This document shows, in pieces, positions 1 through 13,189 of a stretch of DNA of 64,000 bases (positions are counted from its first letter, which is position 1; each line of letters opens with the position of its first letter). The notes beneath the pieces were generated by a model. That model saw only the letters and a list, made by a program, of their open reading frames with translations. It did not search any database and was not told the DNA's origin. The stretch is from NCBI GenBank assembly GCA_950295325.1, contig OX485805.1, forward strand, positions 57,066,758-57,130,757. The letters run 5' to 3'. Origin of the DNA: Polytrichum commune (Eukaryota > Streptophyta > Polytrichopsida > Polytrichales > Polytrichaceae). The position numbers and the translations under genes were made by a program.

Positions 1-234
1 CACCAAAATTACCTAAGGTAAACAACTTCCACGGTTTACTCTTGGAAAGGAAGTACTCAAGTGGGCTTCCTCTTAATATACGATTAGGTAATCGTTTAGG
101 ACCGTAGATTCGCACCATCATATCTATGGTCGTTCATCCTTAGTTGGCCATTGCCTAGTACCAAGGTAAAACCTTTTAGGGTAAAAATTTATTGTGTGGT
201 GTCAGTTAGTTCAAATCAGACCTAGAGCTAGGTA

Positions 235-625
235 GAGAGAGAGAGAGAGAGAGAGAGACTCCGGTCCCTTTTTAGCAAGGGGCCGGCGTGAATAAAGTGT
301 CCATTCGTAATGCCAATGACCCGATGCCCACTGGACAAGGGGACATTGGGACAAATACTACTCTCCCCTTTCGAGGATGGACACTATAGTGACACACTAT
401 ACTAGTTCCTAGCTAGCCACTAGTGCCTTGAAGATACCGGACATGGTATCCCCCCAAAGGGCTTTGAGGTACCCATACAACAAGGTCCAAGGACCCCCCA
501 TCATAGTTGGGTGGACTAAGGTGGTGAGCACCACGCCGGCATGGGGAATAGAACCCACAACCTCCTCATTGGTGGCCATGAGCCCTAACCACCAAGCCAA
601 GGCCCGTGGTGCCTGAAGGCAACAC
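235..625 (-). repeat. tRNA-derived SINE-like element
   Basis: Read on the minus strand, the sequence near 600-585 (TGGCTTGGTGGTTAG) resembles a pol III A box and 555-545 (GGTTCTATTCC) resembles a B box, spaced about as in a tRNA. A non-tRNA body follows, and a (TC)n run at 258-234 could be its 3' tail. I saw no clear target-site duplication. The small open frames across 409-616 on both strands are by-products. The first 234 bases of the window show nothing recognisable. Confidence 0.45.
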
Positions 626-735
626 CACTATAATATAGCATGGGAACATGTTATGGACTTTACATGGTGTAAGGCTAATGGTATGAATGAAGGCAATGGA
701 CATATTTAGTAGTAGGTTATAAGTTGTCGAAGACC

Positions 736-2899
736 TGTGAGGCCAAACCCCCCACCCTTAAGCGTCCGTAGTCCGAGTAGTGGGTTTGGGCTCACATTCC
801 TCCGCGGTATTGGATTTGGACTTGGATGAGTCCATAGTGCAAGGTTCACCCTTCAAGTGGTCTTGGATTTAACTGGAATTTCACTTTTAACAACTCAATG
901 TACGATTTCAATACGTATGTGGAGAATGCACAAGTTAACTATGTTATTTTAACCTCCTTATGCTCGGGTGCTATTTTGTCTTTGTTTGCTTCTAACGTCC
1001 ATCCGGCCGCTTTAGCTACACAAGCCCTTAAGGATATCCCTCTCCTAAATGGAGTCCGTGCCGTTGACTCTATACTACCACTTGAACTATCACTTGTGTA
1101 TTCCGTATCGCTACTATAAGAGGTCTCACTTGGTGTCTCCATACCGTACATAAGCCTTTAAGTATTAAGAAATACTTATGTGACTTATGTCAATCTCTCC
1201 CTCGCACCTTTGGTCTTTGCTTCCTTTGTCTTGCCATCGCGAGAGTGCTCCACATTCTCCATTAATTTGTGCACGTGGTTTATTTTTAAAGAGAGGATGC
1301 AAGTGTTAAAAAAACACTATTCTCTATAGTCAATCTCAAATACATTTACTTGTGAAAGCCACACATAACACTAACTAGCATAATGTAACTAACTACTTGT
1401 CTATGAGCTAATTAGGTAGGCTATCTACTAAGCTCCTTCATGAACCCATCTCTTTACTTTCTAATTACATAAACCTAGCTCCTTCATAAACCCAGCTCCT
1501 TTATAAACCCAGCTTCTTAGCTTCTAACTAAACAAACCCAGCTCCTTCATAAACCCAGCTCCTTCATGAACCCAGCTCCTTAGCTTCTAACTAAACAAAC
1601 CCAGGTCCTTCATAAACCCAGCTCTTTACTTTCTAACTAAACAAACCCAGCTCCTTCATAAACCCAGCTCCTTCATGAACCCACAACTTTGTAGTTGTAA
1701 TCCCCAACTACCTCACTAATTATTCAAGCCCTTAACTAATCTTCCTACCTAATTTCCCTAATTCTACTAACAACCCCTTTCTAATCACACAATTCTTCTC
1801 TAATCCTAAAATCCTAAAATCCTAGAGAGGAGAGGGGGAGAGAGAATTTCCTAACTTCACTAAGACTAACTAATCCACACAAGTATATTTTTGCACTCAT
1901 CACAACATCAAGTGCTCAACTCTTAAACATGGAACTTGCAACCACGTGTATTCAAAACATGAACTTTAAGTACCACAAATTGGAATCATGAATTAACTTT
2001 AAAATCCTTCACGTCAACACTAATTCTACCAAGAGGTCAAACCCTCTTCAAGGCTAACAAGCCTTGGCTCTCAAACTAAAAACTAAGCACACACATGTGC
2101 TCCAATATGGCTTCCCACACCCACACTTATAACTCGTGGGGTGCCTTGGAGCACAAAGGAAAGAGAGGATGAGTGAGGGAAGAATGAGGGATTATATAGT
2201 AAGCTTGAGGGGGTGAGCACCCTCAAGGCTCACGATAAGCCCTTGAGATTTCCTCCTACTTAGTAGGCGCCAATCCTATCTTCTAAGCCTTCCTCCCTCA
2301 AATGATCAACAAGGATCCTAATTCGAACATTTAACTAGCCTTGGCTTTCTACCTACCACACTTTACCAAACTTGGGATGCTTCAACCCAAACTTAGCCTC
2401 CTTCGCTTTCCGCCGCCATAACTTTCTCCCCTTACTTTCCCAAATCGTCGCTCACCACTTAATTCAAACCACGATGCTTAACTCGTGATTTGATTGGTGC
2501 TTTGAAAATTTGCTTATCCTCCACCTTGCATTCTTCCTTGGGCCTTCCCCATTAAGTGGCCATGATGAGGTGGTCCACTTGTGCGCTCCATGTGATCCTC
2601 CATTCATCCCAATTCGAATGCACTTGCCTCTTGAGTCACTTTGGTTGTCTCCATCCATTTGTACTAGCCTACTCACTAACTACTCAATCCAAGTTCTCCT
2701 TACCTATCCTCATTCACTCAAATCCTTCCGAAGGTAAAAACACAATAACAACTCACATCCTAGCCTCTTACAACATGGTACTTCTAAGACTAACATTTCA
2801 CTTTTTTTATATTTTTGTGAAGTAACATGCTACTTCAAAGTGCATCAACTAACGTTTCAAGGGTCTAAGACTAAATGTGGGCACCCTTTTGGGCTCACA
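736..2899 (-). mobile_element. Solo LTR of an LTR retrotransposon
   Basis: On the minus strand it starts TGTGAGCC and ends GGCCTCACA, the short inverted ends of an LTR. It is flanked by the perfect 5-bp target duplication AGACC (731-735 and 2900-2904), and no primer-binding site follows it, so it is a solo LTR. It is nearly identical, in opposite orientation, to the LTR at 61793-63768. It differs from that copy by about 0.6 kb of extra sequence (roughly 874-1475) and by lacking the other copy's internal 477-bp duplication. A TATA-like ATTATATA lies at 2191-2198. The part at 1430-1690 is a minisatellite of a CCCAGCTCCTTCATAAA-like unit. Confidence 0.92.
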
Positions 2900-2904
2900 A
2901 GACC

Positions 2905-4354
2905 CTACCAACTTGAGCAAAAGAAGTTGTTTTATTAGAGTAAGACTTTACCACATGCAATTCATTTGGAGACTAGAGTGGACTAAGGCTTTAATTGATG
3001 GATATAACCTAGCAAATGATGCATTGATTTTACATAACCTTATGGATAATTGTTGTGAAAAATCACTAGATAAACCGAAGATGAAGATGATGATTACAAT
3101 CTTGCAAGTATGGCCGAATGACTATAAGTTAAACTAAGAGGAATTAAATTTGAGATTTTTGCAAAGCATAATTCATGACATGTAAAGACGATGCGGCTAA
3201 TTGAAAAGACATTACCCCATATTTTGTTATGACGATTAGCCATTGACAATTTGCCAAGCTATTGAGCTTCACGACTGATTAGAGTATGGGCTTAAGGTAG
3301 TAGAAGTCCACACACATAGGATACAATTCACCCACGATGGGAGGAACACAATGAACCATAAGAGTGTGAATTAAGCTTAACAAAGGAAGAACGAGGGAGT
3401 AAAAGACCTAGATTGTTACTGTAATTCTTAATCCAATGTGACATTAATCCTTATAGACATTAACTCAGTCTTCCCTGCAATCTAGCTCCATGGGTTGTTT
3501 TTTTGTGCCAGTATTTAAGTGATAGCAAAAAACTAAGTACACTTGAATGGAACTTAGTTTGAGGAATATTGAGTGCCATGAATCCATGATCATTGTACAT
3601 ATCAATGTACAAAAAGAGGCATAATCCCTCATGTGATACCACGACTAAGTTGGGGTAAACATTTGGGTAATGGGCTCGCATTCATGCCGGTACAATGTAC
3701 GGGCGTTTGTTTTTCTTTTTCTTTTTCTTTTCTATCAATGTACAATGTTATGTAAGCTTAGTACATACTTTTTTTTTCCTTTCTAAAAATCAAACATCAT
3801 AAGTGATAAAATGAAGTTGTTGTTTGCATTGCCCTTTGAGGACATGAAAACATGTATTTTGTAGAGATAAATGGAATTGATCCTTCAATGGTGACTATGC
3901 CCAAATGCTTAAGAGTTAGGAGGAGACCTTTGTGTCCATGGAAAGAGCATGAGAATCCCCACAATATTGTGTGTGTGTGTGTGTGAAATTCGGCCAAGAA
4001 TTGCTATGTGAAACTAATGTATGCCATCCAAAGCCTTCAAAATTTGCATGACCTACAATATCATTGGTTTGGTGAGAAATTGCCACACAATTTGTGGACA
4101 TGTTAATTAAAGCTATTATGGGCTCATGGCATGACCAAACAGTGTAAACCCCTTTCCATATAAAAATTCTCTAGGTTGCTTATCAAACATATTTTCAAAT
4201 AAAAATTAGGGGAAAAAATAAATCCTAAATTTGTGCCATTTTAGATAGGATAACAATACAAAACATAAATTTGCATGAGATTTAGAGTCATACATGACTT
4301 GGAGAGCATTTACGGGTTAAGGTATATGTGCTTAATATGGTAACTTATGTTAAC
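2905..4354. other. Spacer without recognisable genes
   Basis: AT-rich sequence with only short chance frames. A (GT)n microsatellite lies at about 3969-3984. Nothing else is supported. Confidence 0.6.
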
Positions 4355-4402
4355 CAATCACCTATATTTGAGCGGTATGTGGCTAGGTGGAGGGAAGCCA
4401 AG
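4355..4402 (+). repeat. Fragment of dispersed repeat family R
   Basis: The phrase around CACCTATATTTGAGCGGTA matches the start of the repeat whose fuller copies lie at 25380-25745 and 26125-26490. Only about 48 bases are recognisable. Confidence 0.4.
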
Positions 4403-6841
4403 TGATAAGCGGTGAGCAATATCATGTGAGCAATGATTTTAAATATAGGGAAATAATGTGATTTTAGGTAAACGTGTTAAATTTAGAAACTAACTTTGAA
4501 ATATATTATATGTAAGTTAATTTTTCTAAGTAAACACGCATTGTGGGGGCCTATTACCATGTACATGTGGGAAACTTTAAGTCAAATGTTGAATTTCAAT
4601 ATTCCAAATCATTTTTGTGTGCAACCAAATAATTTTGGTACATATAATGTCCTTTCCTTGCAATTCAAAACAACATGGTAAACACTAGAGTAGCATTAGT
4701 ACTCGTGCTCAACAACACTGGCCAACTCAAAGAACCACATGATCCACCTTGCATAGAAATTTAAACATATAACAAAGTTTGTTTGCGGTAAATCCGTATC
4801 CCTTTCTTTCCCAAAGCTTGAGACAACATTTTGGTGAAGTTTAGGCACATCATCGGCAACACGGTTGGCGGCATCCTCCTTGTGGATGATGTCAATTATT
4901 ACTCCAAATTCTAGATATAGAATGGCAATGGCTCTAACAACGTAGTAGTCATCCACGAGTCCATCATTATCCCAATAGTTTTTGTAATCAACCACCGGTG
5001 TTGTTGGATTCCAACACATTGTTTTGGTAAATATAGCGTTTGGGTGTGCGTCCAGGGTTAGCGACACACGAAATGGGATTGAGGGATGGGAAAGGTTGCA
5101 ATTGTTGATAGCATGTAGCGATGTGACAATGCTTCCCTCTTCTGCTATTGTAATCTAGCATCCTCATGAGCCAACACCTCCTCCTTGGACAAATTGGTAC
5201 ATATCTTCAATGGCCACATGTTGGGTACTACATTACAGTCTAGCAAATACTTCTTCGTATCATTCAACAAGTTTTGCCCTAATGACATCAAACTTGTATT
5301 CCACATTGTTGGTGGAGCGGAACTCCTTCTTCAACCCTTTGTACATTGGAATAGGGGTGCCATGTTTGCCAACTTTAACTTTGGCAATGCACAAAATCCA
5401 TATGTTTGTTTGCCTTGCCCAACATCTTTTGGCAGAGTTGGGTGGCAATCTTGCAATGTGCCACTAGGAAGCAAAGCAACCAATCTCCACACATGGATGG
5501 TTAGTTGGTCACTCATTCTAACATTAATATTGGGTTTGTAGAGTCAATGACTTTGCATATTGTTACTTGTTCATAGGAAGAGGTCATTTACTCATTTTGC
5601 ATTGCAAAAGTGCGTTGGTGAGGACGTGGATGTGGGATCCATTGAAGTCTTTTTTTAAAAAAAAATTGCAAACTTAGCTCGTGAACAAATATGTCGCATG
5701 GAGAGGTGCACATGAGAAAGACTCCAATCCATGCAGGTCTTTATCGAGGTTTTGACTAAACCTAGAGCAATGTCCTTGATGCCTATGCATCTAGAAGTGA
5801 TTGGATCCCTACATGCATCTTGTTTATGCTCACATACATTATGTTTGTTCTTTGTGTACTTGGTGGTGATTGATTTGTGATGTCCACGAGCTTGCTTGTG
5901 GATGCAACGGCCGCCACCTTGTGGCCTTCGAGGGAGATTCTATCATATTCGATGACATTTTTTATCCTTTGTGCAATCCTCCGCCACTCTTAGCATGCAA
6001 AAATGCCCCATACTATCTCCCGCCTGGACGAAGATGAACCTATTTGGGAGGTTGCAAAGCGGTCTCCAATCAAGTAAGTTTGTTTTCTACTTAATATGTT
6101 TATTTCAAAGTATTTGATTAAACTCAAAGTTCTTACTTTCTTATAACTATGGTACTTGTGTGCATAATTGTGAACATGTTGGACTCTCTTCTGAGCTTGA
6201 CGGTGTTCCCTTCAACATGCAAAGAATGTTGCTAAAGTTTTGGCAACTTCCACTACACCGCTTGCATATCAAAGGTCCCGACAATTGAGGCGGTGCACAT
6301 ATGTAGATGATGAGGGATGATAGTGAGAGTGAATCGCGTGGTAGTTACTCATAGACATGATGTTTGAGTGCTTGTGGTTTAATTATAGTTTACAACGTGC
6401 TTTGTATAAAACATCATCAATGGAGTTTGTTTTTTGACAATTTTGCATTGTTTCATTTGTTCAATGTAGGAAAATTTTCAATTCAATCACCCGCTTACCA
6501 TGCATGTTACCCCTAAACCATACATGATTGTGAGAGCAATTGTTATGTTGAATGTTGTTGAAATGATATATGAATTGTGAGAATACAACCTAGAACGGAA
6601 ATGAAGTTGAACCGTGAATGTGTGGACCCTAAGCTTTGCCATAAATCGTGTACTAACTAAACCAAGGGTCGAAAAACTACAATGGTTATAGGTTATTTGT
6701 GTGTGTAAAACCACTAGAATGAAAACCATCACTACTCATGTGTTACCGTCCACCGCTCACATGATAGCATTTCCCTTGCTAGATGTGGCTCCAAGCAAAT
6801 ATAATAGAGAGAGAAAACACACACACTCATACACACGTCTA
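4403..6841. other. Spacer with degenerate open frames
   Basis: Two minus-strand stretches look weakly protein-like. One is a 123-codon frame at 4696-5067 that I do not recognise. The other, at about 5170-5450, is interrupted by stops, and its phrase KEFRSTNNVEYKFDVIRAKL is faintly like the Myb/SANT-type domains that accompany plant Harbinger elements. Neither is strong enough to call a gene. The rest shows nothing. Confidence 0.3.
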
Positions 6842-7040
6842 AAGGAGATTGGACTATGTTGATAATCAAACAACCATTCTAAACTCACTAATCATCATGA
6901 TTTTGGGGACCTACATGACCATTTCATGAGCACGAGATTCTTTATTCTATATTCAATAAGACATTCACATGAACTCCGAAGTCTACAAATCACATGTTTC
7001 ACATGCTAGGAGGTGTGCGCTAATCATAAAAGGTAACCAT
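6842..7040 (+). repeat. Dispersed repeat family R, partial copy
   Basis: Shares the segment AGGAGATTGGACTA and the later GACATTCACATGAACTCC region with the copies at 25380-25745 and 26125-26490. It is diverged and lacks the first third. Confidence 0.5.
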
Positions 7041-7877
7041 TCAAAACCCACTTTAAAAAACAAGAAAATATTCGCTTTGGACTTTGTAATTCTTGTATTT
7101 TTCCTTCAAATTATGAAACTTGAAATGACAATGTCCATGATCCACAAATGCTGACTGGACGAAGCAATTCTCAAGCCCATCGGACGGTCATGTATGTTTG
7201 TGGATGTGAACGTGCGGGGCTCCCTAAATACCCCCGACGATCGTTGCAGGTGTCAGGCTCGGAGGCCAGGTTCGGTGGGGTTCATTTTTTTGGCCCTCCC
7301 CGTTTTAGCCCCTTGGTGACTTTTTTTGGTTTTTTTTTGCTAAATTTGGGTCTTGCGGCCCCAAATTACCCTAGGGAGCCCCTTATGAGATCAAATAAGG
7401 CCCCACCCAATTAAAAAAATAGGGGGCATGTTTTATCCCAACCCTGCCACCCCCTCCCAAACCTAGCCTCCGAGCCATGCTCGATGGGGGTTTTAAGGCA
7501 GATCCGTGAACGTGCCCACATTAGGGCCACATACCTTAGTAGGTGCTAATATAACCATGTTTTTTGACATATAGGCCCAAAGCCCGACCCAACACGAGCC
7601 ACCACACTAGGACAATTGCCGAGAACTTTCATTTGGGCCAGCCTCGTATACTCCACCTGTCCGTAAGCATGGAGTGCCGGACCCGCCCACGTGGCTTCCC
7701 AAGTTCCAAGCATAGGGTTCCCGGCCTTTAAAGTAGGTGACATTCTCGTATTGAGTAATAAAGGCAATCACAATGCGAGTGGGCTTTCAGGCTCATTTAT
7801 CATCCGCACCATCACGCCGGGAGTGCGGGGAGCAAGGGTGGAAAAAACCCACCTTATTTTTTGGCCGATGCATCGGG
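7041..7877. other. Spacer without recognisable genes
   Basis: A GC-richer patch with G/C homopolymer runs at 7270-7500. The open frames here show no family resemblance. Confidence 0.5.
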
Positions 7878-8280
7878 TTTTGGTTTTAATGTAAAAAATC
7901 CGATTTCTGCGAATAAAACTATGGTTTTATTCTAACGCTTGGCACTTGCCATTCGGCACCATCATTGGCGGATGTTGGGCTTTCTGTCCTATAATCTCAA
8001 CTGATTTGTAATAAAACCGAATCAAATTGGATTTTGTTGGACCTCATATGATTGGTTTTTTGAAAAAAAATTGGCATCTGGTTTTTGGTTTTAATGTAAA
8101 AAATCCGATTTCTGCGAATAAAACCATGGTTTTATTCAAACGCTTGGCACTTGACATTCGGCACCATCGTTGGCAGATGTTGGGCTTTATGCTCTATAAT
8201 CTCAACTTATCTGTAATAAAACCGAATCAAATTGGATTTTGTTGGACCTCATATGATTGGTTTTTTATAAAAAAAATATT
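7878..8280. repeat. Two-copy tandem duplication, 205-bp unit
   Basis: Copies start at 7878 and 8083 and are near-identical, sharing for example TTTTGGTTTTAATGTAAAA and TGTTGGACCTCATATGATTG. No coding potential. Confidence 0.85.
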
Positions 8281-9678
8281 ATGAAAAACCCAACTATAAA
8301 AAACTGTATGGTGTTAGCCTTGGTAGGGACAAGTTTTCCAAATGGCCCGGCCTCCCATTTACGTTCATAATGCACATGACAAATCACTACATTAATGGAC
8401 ATTGTATTTTATGTCATTGTGGTAACTTTTGTAGTTACACTTCTTATGAATAAGGGCCGCTTCACATATGGTTGTCCAAGTCGAGAGGCTGTGGGATTGA
8501 ATGGCCAAACTTTGTTGAAAGTCGAAAGAAATGGGCTGAAAATAGCCAACAAAATAAAGGAATTGGAGCCTTCGGCTGGGCATAGTGTGAAGGCCAAGAC
8601 TGAAGCCCAGAGGAAGAAGGAGCATCCCACTTTTATTCCATGCCCAAAACAACTCCTCCGATCTAATGGCCAAGATCTTGTCAATGTTTGATTTATTTTT
8701 TTATGGAAAAAAATTGATGGCCTCTCGATCATAGTTTGGGTTTCCATTCCTGTCCGACCTAAACTTCCTTTGAGAGTCCGTGCCTTGGTCAAAAAGTATT
8801 GCTATGTAGGCATTTTAAATTATGACAGCCTTTGGACTTTGGTCTCCATTGTGAAGGGTCGAGAGGGCTGAGTTCTTGGTTTCTTGCAATATGATTGGTG
8901 GAAATCGACGGCCTCTCGACCTTCTGCTATAGTGTGAAGTGACCATAACTTTACAAATATTGTCATCCCGACCTACGTATTGTTCTTCCATTGTTGGTAT
9001 GGAATGCATCCTAGCATTTATGAAATGAAATAATGTTATGGATGAATGAAATTAGGATGAAAAATTACTTGGAAAATGACAGTTATTGCAACATTGTAAA
9101 TCTATAATGTCCATATTTTTCTTTACAAGGAATGATAAATAATGTTAGGTTCATGTTTAGTGTTGGTGACATTGCACGTGTGGTTTACAATTAGTATTGA
9201 GCAAGACAAATATAACTGGTGATACTAAATACAATGTTTAGTGTACTAGGATTGTGGGGCCTAGAACACAATTCCCTTTTGACATAGACGGTCATTTCTA
9301 CATGACCCTATTTATAATTGTTGTAGACTGCACTCGACACATGTAAAACGGGATCATGTCACAATGACCGCCCGTGTCTAGTGGGAAGTGTGTTATCGGC
9401 CCCACAATCCCAATACATTGATTCTCCCAATTAGTGGTTGTTACTATTCAAAGTTACACAATGTTGTAGTTGTTTAATGAGAATTTTATATTTTACCAAG
9501 CAAAGTCATTTACGTTCTATAATGCCCAAGCAACCTATTAAACTTCTGATAGTAAAGATTAAACTCACGAGTAAGACGTTATTGTGTTGCATAACTCCAA
9601 ATAGTAACACACACTCATTCGGATAATCAACATGATGAATGATGTCATTGAATTTTGATTGGCCTAGAAATACCAGTT
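8281..9678. other. Spacer without recognisable genes
   Basis: Overlapping open frames of about 100-127 codons lie at 8392-8792 on both strands. Neither resembles a family known to me, so I treat both as chance. Confidence 0.5.
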
Positions 9679-9990
9679 GATAAGGTAAGTGGGTCTTAAA
9701 TGGACGTTTTCTCTTTGCAGTCACTTCTTGAAAGGATACGAAACATGCAAATTAGTGCAAGGTGATTAGCAAGTTTGAAGTGTGATTGTAACCACAGTCC
9801 TAGTAATTTTCGATGCACATATAGGTCTCTTCGATCATATTGACTATCACATCTAGAATGATTATCAAATTTCGAGCATGTGGTGCAATCTCTTTTCGAT
9901 ACATGTATTTTTGGGTGTCCATTATGAAATCCACATCCAACCATACACCAAACTCAAAAATAGATGTCCGTTTAAGATTAGAAAGCAAAT
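9679..9990 (-). repeat. Dispersed repeat family R, near-full copy
   Basis: On the minus strand it aligns throughout with the copies at 25380-25745 and 26125-26490: a TTTGAGT..GTGTATGGTTGG head, a GAGATTGCACCACATGCTC middle and a TAAGACCCACTTACCTT end. Confidence 0.65.
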
Positions 9991-11218
9991 AAGGGTCATC
10001 TTCATGATGTGTATTTTTTGGGGGCTATGGGCTTGCGGAATGATAAAGACCCTATAATCAACTTAAAATTTTGCTCGAATTCAAACCCTAAATGTTCAAG
10101 TGGCCCAATTTGGTTTTCATGGTTAATAAGGGATGCTTTACACACCAACCTTGAGCCATGACCATGAGAATCTAAGGGGCCATGAAAACCATCCAAAAGC
10201 ATGTATCGTGGGACATAGAAATCCAAATTTGCAATTGATGGCCCTTGAAGTTAGTGTAAAGTATAAGTGGACGATGTTGAGGGACCATAACCTATCTATG
10301 GTTGATCTAGAATAATAAGTAGTCATGACACTTACATCTGTATAAGAATCATTAACAACTAACTGCATATTCCAGCCCCTATTTTTGCCTTAGACCAACA
10401 TGTTTTTGATGGGCTTAACAAAATACATAGTAGACCATGAAATATTATCCACTTGGTATCATGTAAGACTCCATGTGGATTTTACATCCATTCAAATTTT
10501 CTTCGGTCCCTAACGTCCCCTCATGATATAGTGTAAAGTGAACTTCAACCATCTTCCGTTTCTTGACCTCACATAATTTGCACATCATGCATTAAAGGCC
10601 CTCAAGCTACAATGTACAAGTGGTCCTAAAATACCCTTGAATTAACTCAAAATTTGGGTCAAATTCAAACCCTAAATGCTCAAGAGCCCCAATTTGGTAT
10701 TCATAGTTAAATGGAAATATGTCAACTAGTTGTGATTTATGTGTGTTGGGTATCCTTCAATGAGGTAAGACAATACAATTTAGTAAGTTAAGACTCCAAT
10801 TCTCCGTATACCATCACCGGTGAGAGGGAATTATCGTACACTAGCACACCTCTCATACATCTAACATAAAAGCCCTAAAATAGTATGCAAAACTTAGGTT
10901 AATTTTCTCAGTCGACGTGACTTTAAAATTAACTTTATAAATCTATGAGTCAGTCTACTTGAGGTCATTTTGACATGAATCAACAATGAACCTATAGGGG
11001 GTCAAGTTTCAATGTTGGATGGATGAGAGGTAAGCATCTATATGATATTTCATTTGTTACATCCACAATAACGTTCAGTTTAGTTGGGCTAAATTTCATG
11101 TTACCTTAGATAACTCCAAATAAGCAAATCCGCGGAAATCATGCTACGGGGTCCTAAGATTCTCATGATAAGAAGAAGTTGCATATAAACTTAATGTTCA
11201 ACCTTAGTAATCACCGAT
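9991..11218. repeat. Spacer with one duplicated segment
   Basis: About 65 bases at 10060-10125 recur, diverged, at 10647-10712; both contain AATTCAAACCCTAAATG and end in a GGTTTTCATGGTTAA-like phrase. The rest is unannotated spacer. Confidence 0.5.
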
Positions 11219-11347
11219 CATAATATTATTTAAATCCATAACAATGTTATGTGGGACTGGCAATCTGAATGTGGGGAATATCCGAGAATACTACGTGGAA
11301 TATTGTCAGTCCCACATAACATTGTTATGGATATGAATAATGTTATG
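11219..11347. mobile_element. MITE (family M1), 129 bp
   Basis: The two ends form an inverted repeat of about 45 bp: CATAATATTATTTAAATCC at the start matches the reverse complement of the end, which carries AATAATGTTATG. The same family is at 28042-28197. Internally it holds GAATGTGGGGAATAT. The target duplication is unclear. Confidence 0.8.
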
Positions 11348-11738
11348 ATTTTGGTATATTTTAAATCAAACATTTCAACAAAACATAAACAATGTTTTTA
11401 AGTATAGTATGTAATCTTAAAGAGGTCACTTGCTAGAGAACAAAACCTTGTATGAAATGTTGTGGTTTGACATGAGAGTGTCGAGCATCTTGAAATAGAC
11501 TCGAGACCAAATTGTCAAGGGGTGTATTCTTTACAATGGAGGTTTTTGAGCAGTGCTCAAAATTGAAGCCCTCATATGAATTTCATTTTGAAGGGCTCTG
11601 AAATTTCAGCATTGCAATTGAAGGGCATATCTAAATCTAGGACGTCAATGGAAAATTTTCAAAGAAATATAAAACTTATATTAAAATTATGCATGATTTG
11701 CATGGTATATGCTTCTAGTACAATGAAATAATGAAGAA

Positions 11739-12999
11739 TCAACCATCTAACTTCACCTCTTGAAGTGACAATGCCCTACGCTTATTGGTTACTATAGCGG
11801 TTTTCCAAGTGTCAAAAATGCCATTCCAATTCATGAATTCAACTCCCAAACTGTTTAGGCTAACCCTCATCAATGCATCAAGTGTGTCAAGGTTTAAGCA
11901 TGTTTTCCTTTCGCTCTTAACCCAATTCTGCTTTGAAAAACCACGCTCCAAAACATCAGTGCTAGTAGGGATCACAAGTATGGCTTGCCATAGCAACATT
12001 AGGGTTGGCCAATTGATCTTAAACTCTTGGTCACGGCCACAAAAAACCCAAGCTTCATGCATACTTCGGTGTTGACAAGCTAAAGATAACATCTCCACAA
12101 ATTTGAGCAACTCCGCATTGGCTTGATCAACAAGAACAGACTTCCACTTGACATATGTCACCAACTGGTTTAACCATTGCTTAGGTTAAAGTGCCTCGAT
12201 CCAATGCATCCATGGGATAGTGTTTTGGGCTGAAAAACCTAGCCGCATTAAAAATGGGCAAGTTGGGGAAGCGATCATTTAGTGAGTCAATAACCTTTTG
12301 GACATATAGTCTACCAAGAATGATGCAATCCTCCAACGAGCCCCCTACATCACACCCGGACATAGAGTCATAGTCCAAGTATGCACTTTCTCACAACTAA
12401 ACCTATCAACATACAAGATCTCTCCAGTTGGCACCACGTTGCGCAAAAAAATTCCCAAATGTTTGGTTGTTGTGCCAAAAACTCACACCCAAATAGTGTC
12501 TCCGCAACAAATTGATTGTCACATCGATAGTAGAGGCTATGGATATGATATCTACGAGATCAAACTGAAATTTCCGATTGAGCTTGTTCAATTCAAGTAG
12601 CACATCAACCAACAGATGGATGAAGAATTGGAACTACAGAGAGGTGATATTTGTGTACTATGCGTGTTCTTCAGCTTGCCATGACTCCAAAATTGCAGGC
12701 ATACAAAAAACCATCCTCTCCATGACCATGCCGCGTGATAGCCACCGTACGGAATGAATATGCAAAACCACTCGGGTTTCTTTGCGAAATGCAAGTAACA
12801 ATTTCACCAACGTGCCTCGCCGAATCACCGATCGTCCCAACCACTCATACACTTTATTGGCAGCTCGGTCAATGAAACCAAGGCATGAAAATTCGTCATT
12901 AGCGTCATTCGCAGCTAAAGCCTCTCGGTGAGCTATGCAGTGTGTTCCAACCAGATGAGGTACTAGATCTCGAAGTCGGGCCACCAATCCTTGATGCAC
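11739..12999 (-). pseudogene. hAT transposase remnant (C-terminal part)
   Basis: Four minus-strand open segments (12658-12999, 12406-12612, 12181-12378, 11739-12164) in different frames read in order as the C-terminal part of a hAT-family transposase. The first contains GTHCIAHREAL, like the HC..H motif of ZNF862-type hAT proteins. The last contains a hAT dimerisation signature, DVLERGFSKQNWVKSERKTC followed by LNLDTLDALMRVSLNS. Frameshifts and stops separate the pieces. The N-terminal half is absent: the fragment stops at the internal terminal-repeat copy at 13006. It is a dead gene inside the element at 11551-13189. Confidence 0.75.
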
Positions 13000-13005
13000 A
13001 CCAGT

Positions 13006-13189
13006 CAGTGCTCAAAATTGAAGCCCTCGTATGAATTTCATTTTGAAGGGCTTTGAAATTTCAGCATTGCAAATTGAAGGGCATACTTAGACATGAGGAT
13101 TATGTTTTGAAGGGCTATTTTCCTTGAGGTATTTTTTGAAGTCCCAAAACCCATTTGAAGGGCACTGAAGACTTCAATTTTGAGCACTG
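13006..13189. mobile_element. Internal 184-bp MITE-like unit of the hAT element
   Basis: It carries both terminal inverted repeats (CAGTGCTCAAAATTGAAG at 13006, its complement ending at 13189), so it looks like a complete short non-autonomous derivative. Its first ~85 bases repeat the outer left end (11551-11640) almost exactly. The 8 bases before 13006 do not match those after 13189. Confidence 0.75.

Larger units (their letters stand above)
11551..13189. mobile_element. hAT-type DNA transposon, defective
   Basis: The ends are the inverted repeat CAGTGCTCAAAATTGAAG / CTTCAATTTTGAGCACTG, beginning CAGTG as hAT elements do. The 8-bp flanks TTTTTGAG (11543-11550) and CTTTTGAG (13190-13197) agree at 7 of 8 positions, the size of a hAT target duplication. 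Inside are minus-strand fragments of a hAT transposase and, at 13006, a second copy of the left end in direct orientation. The transposase is broken, so the element cannot mobilise itself. Confidence 0.85.

Noticed and set aside
5170-5450. Possible Myb/SANT-like fragment on the minus strand
   Set aside because: Interrupted by stops and only a faint motif match; too weak to list as a gene.
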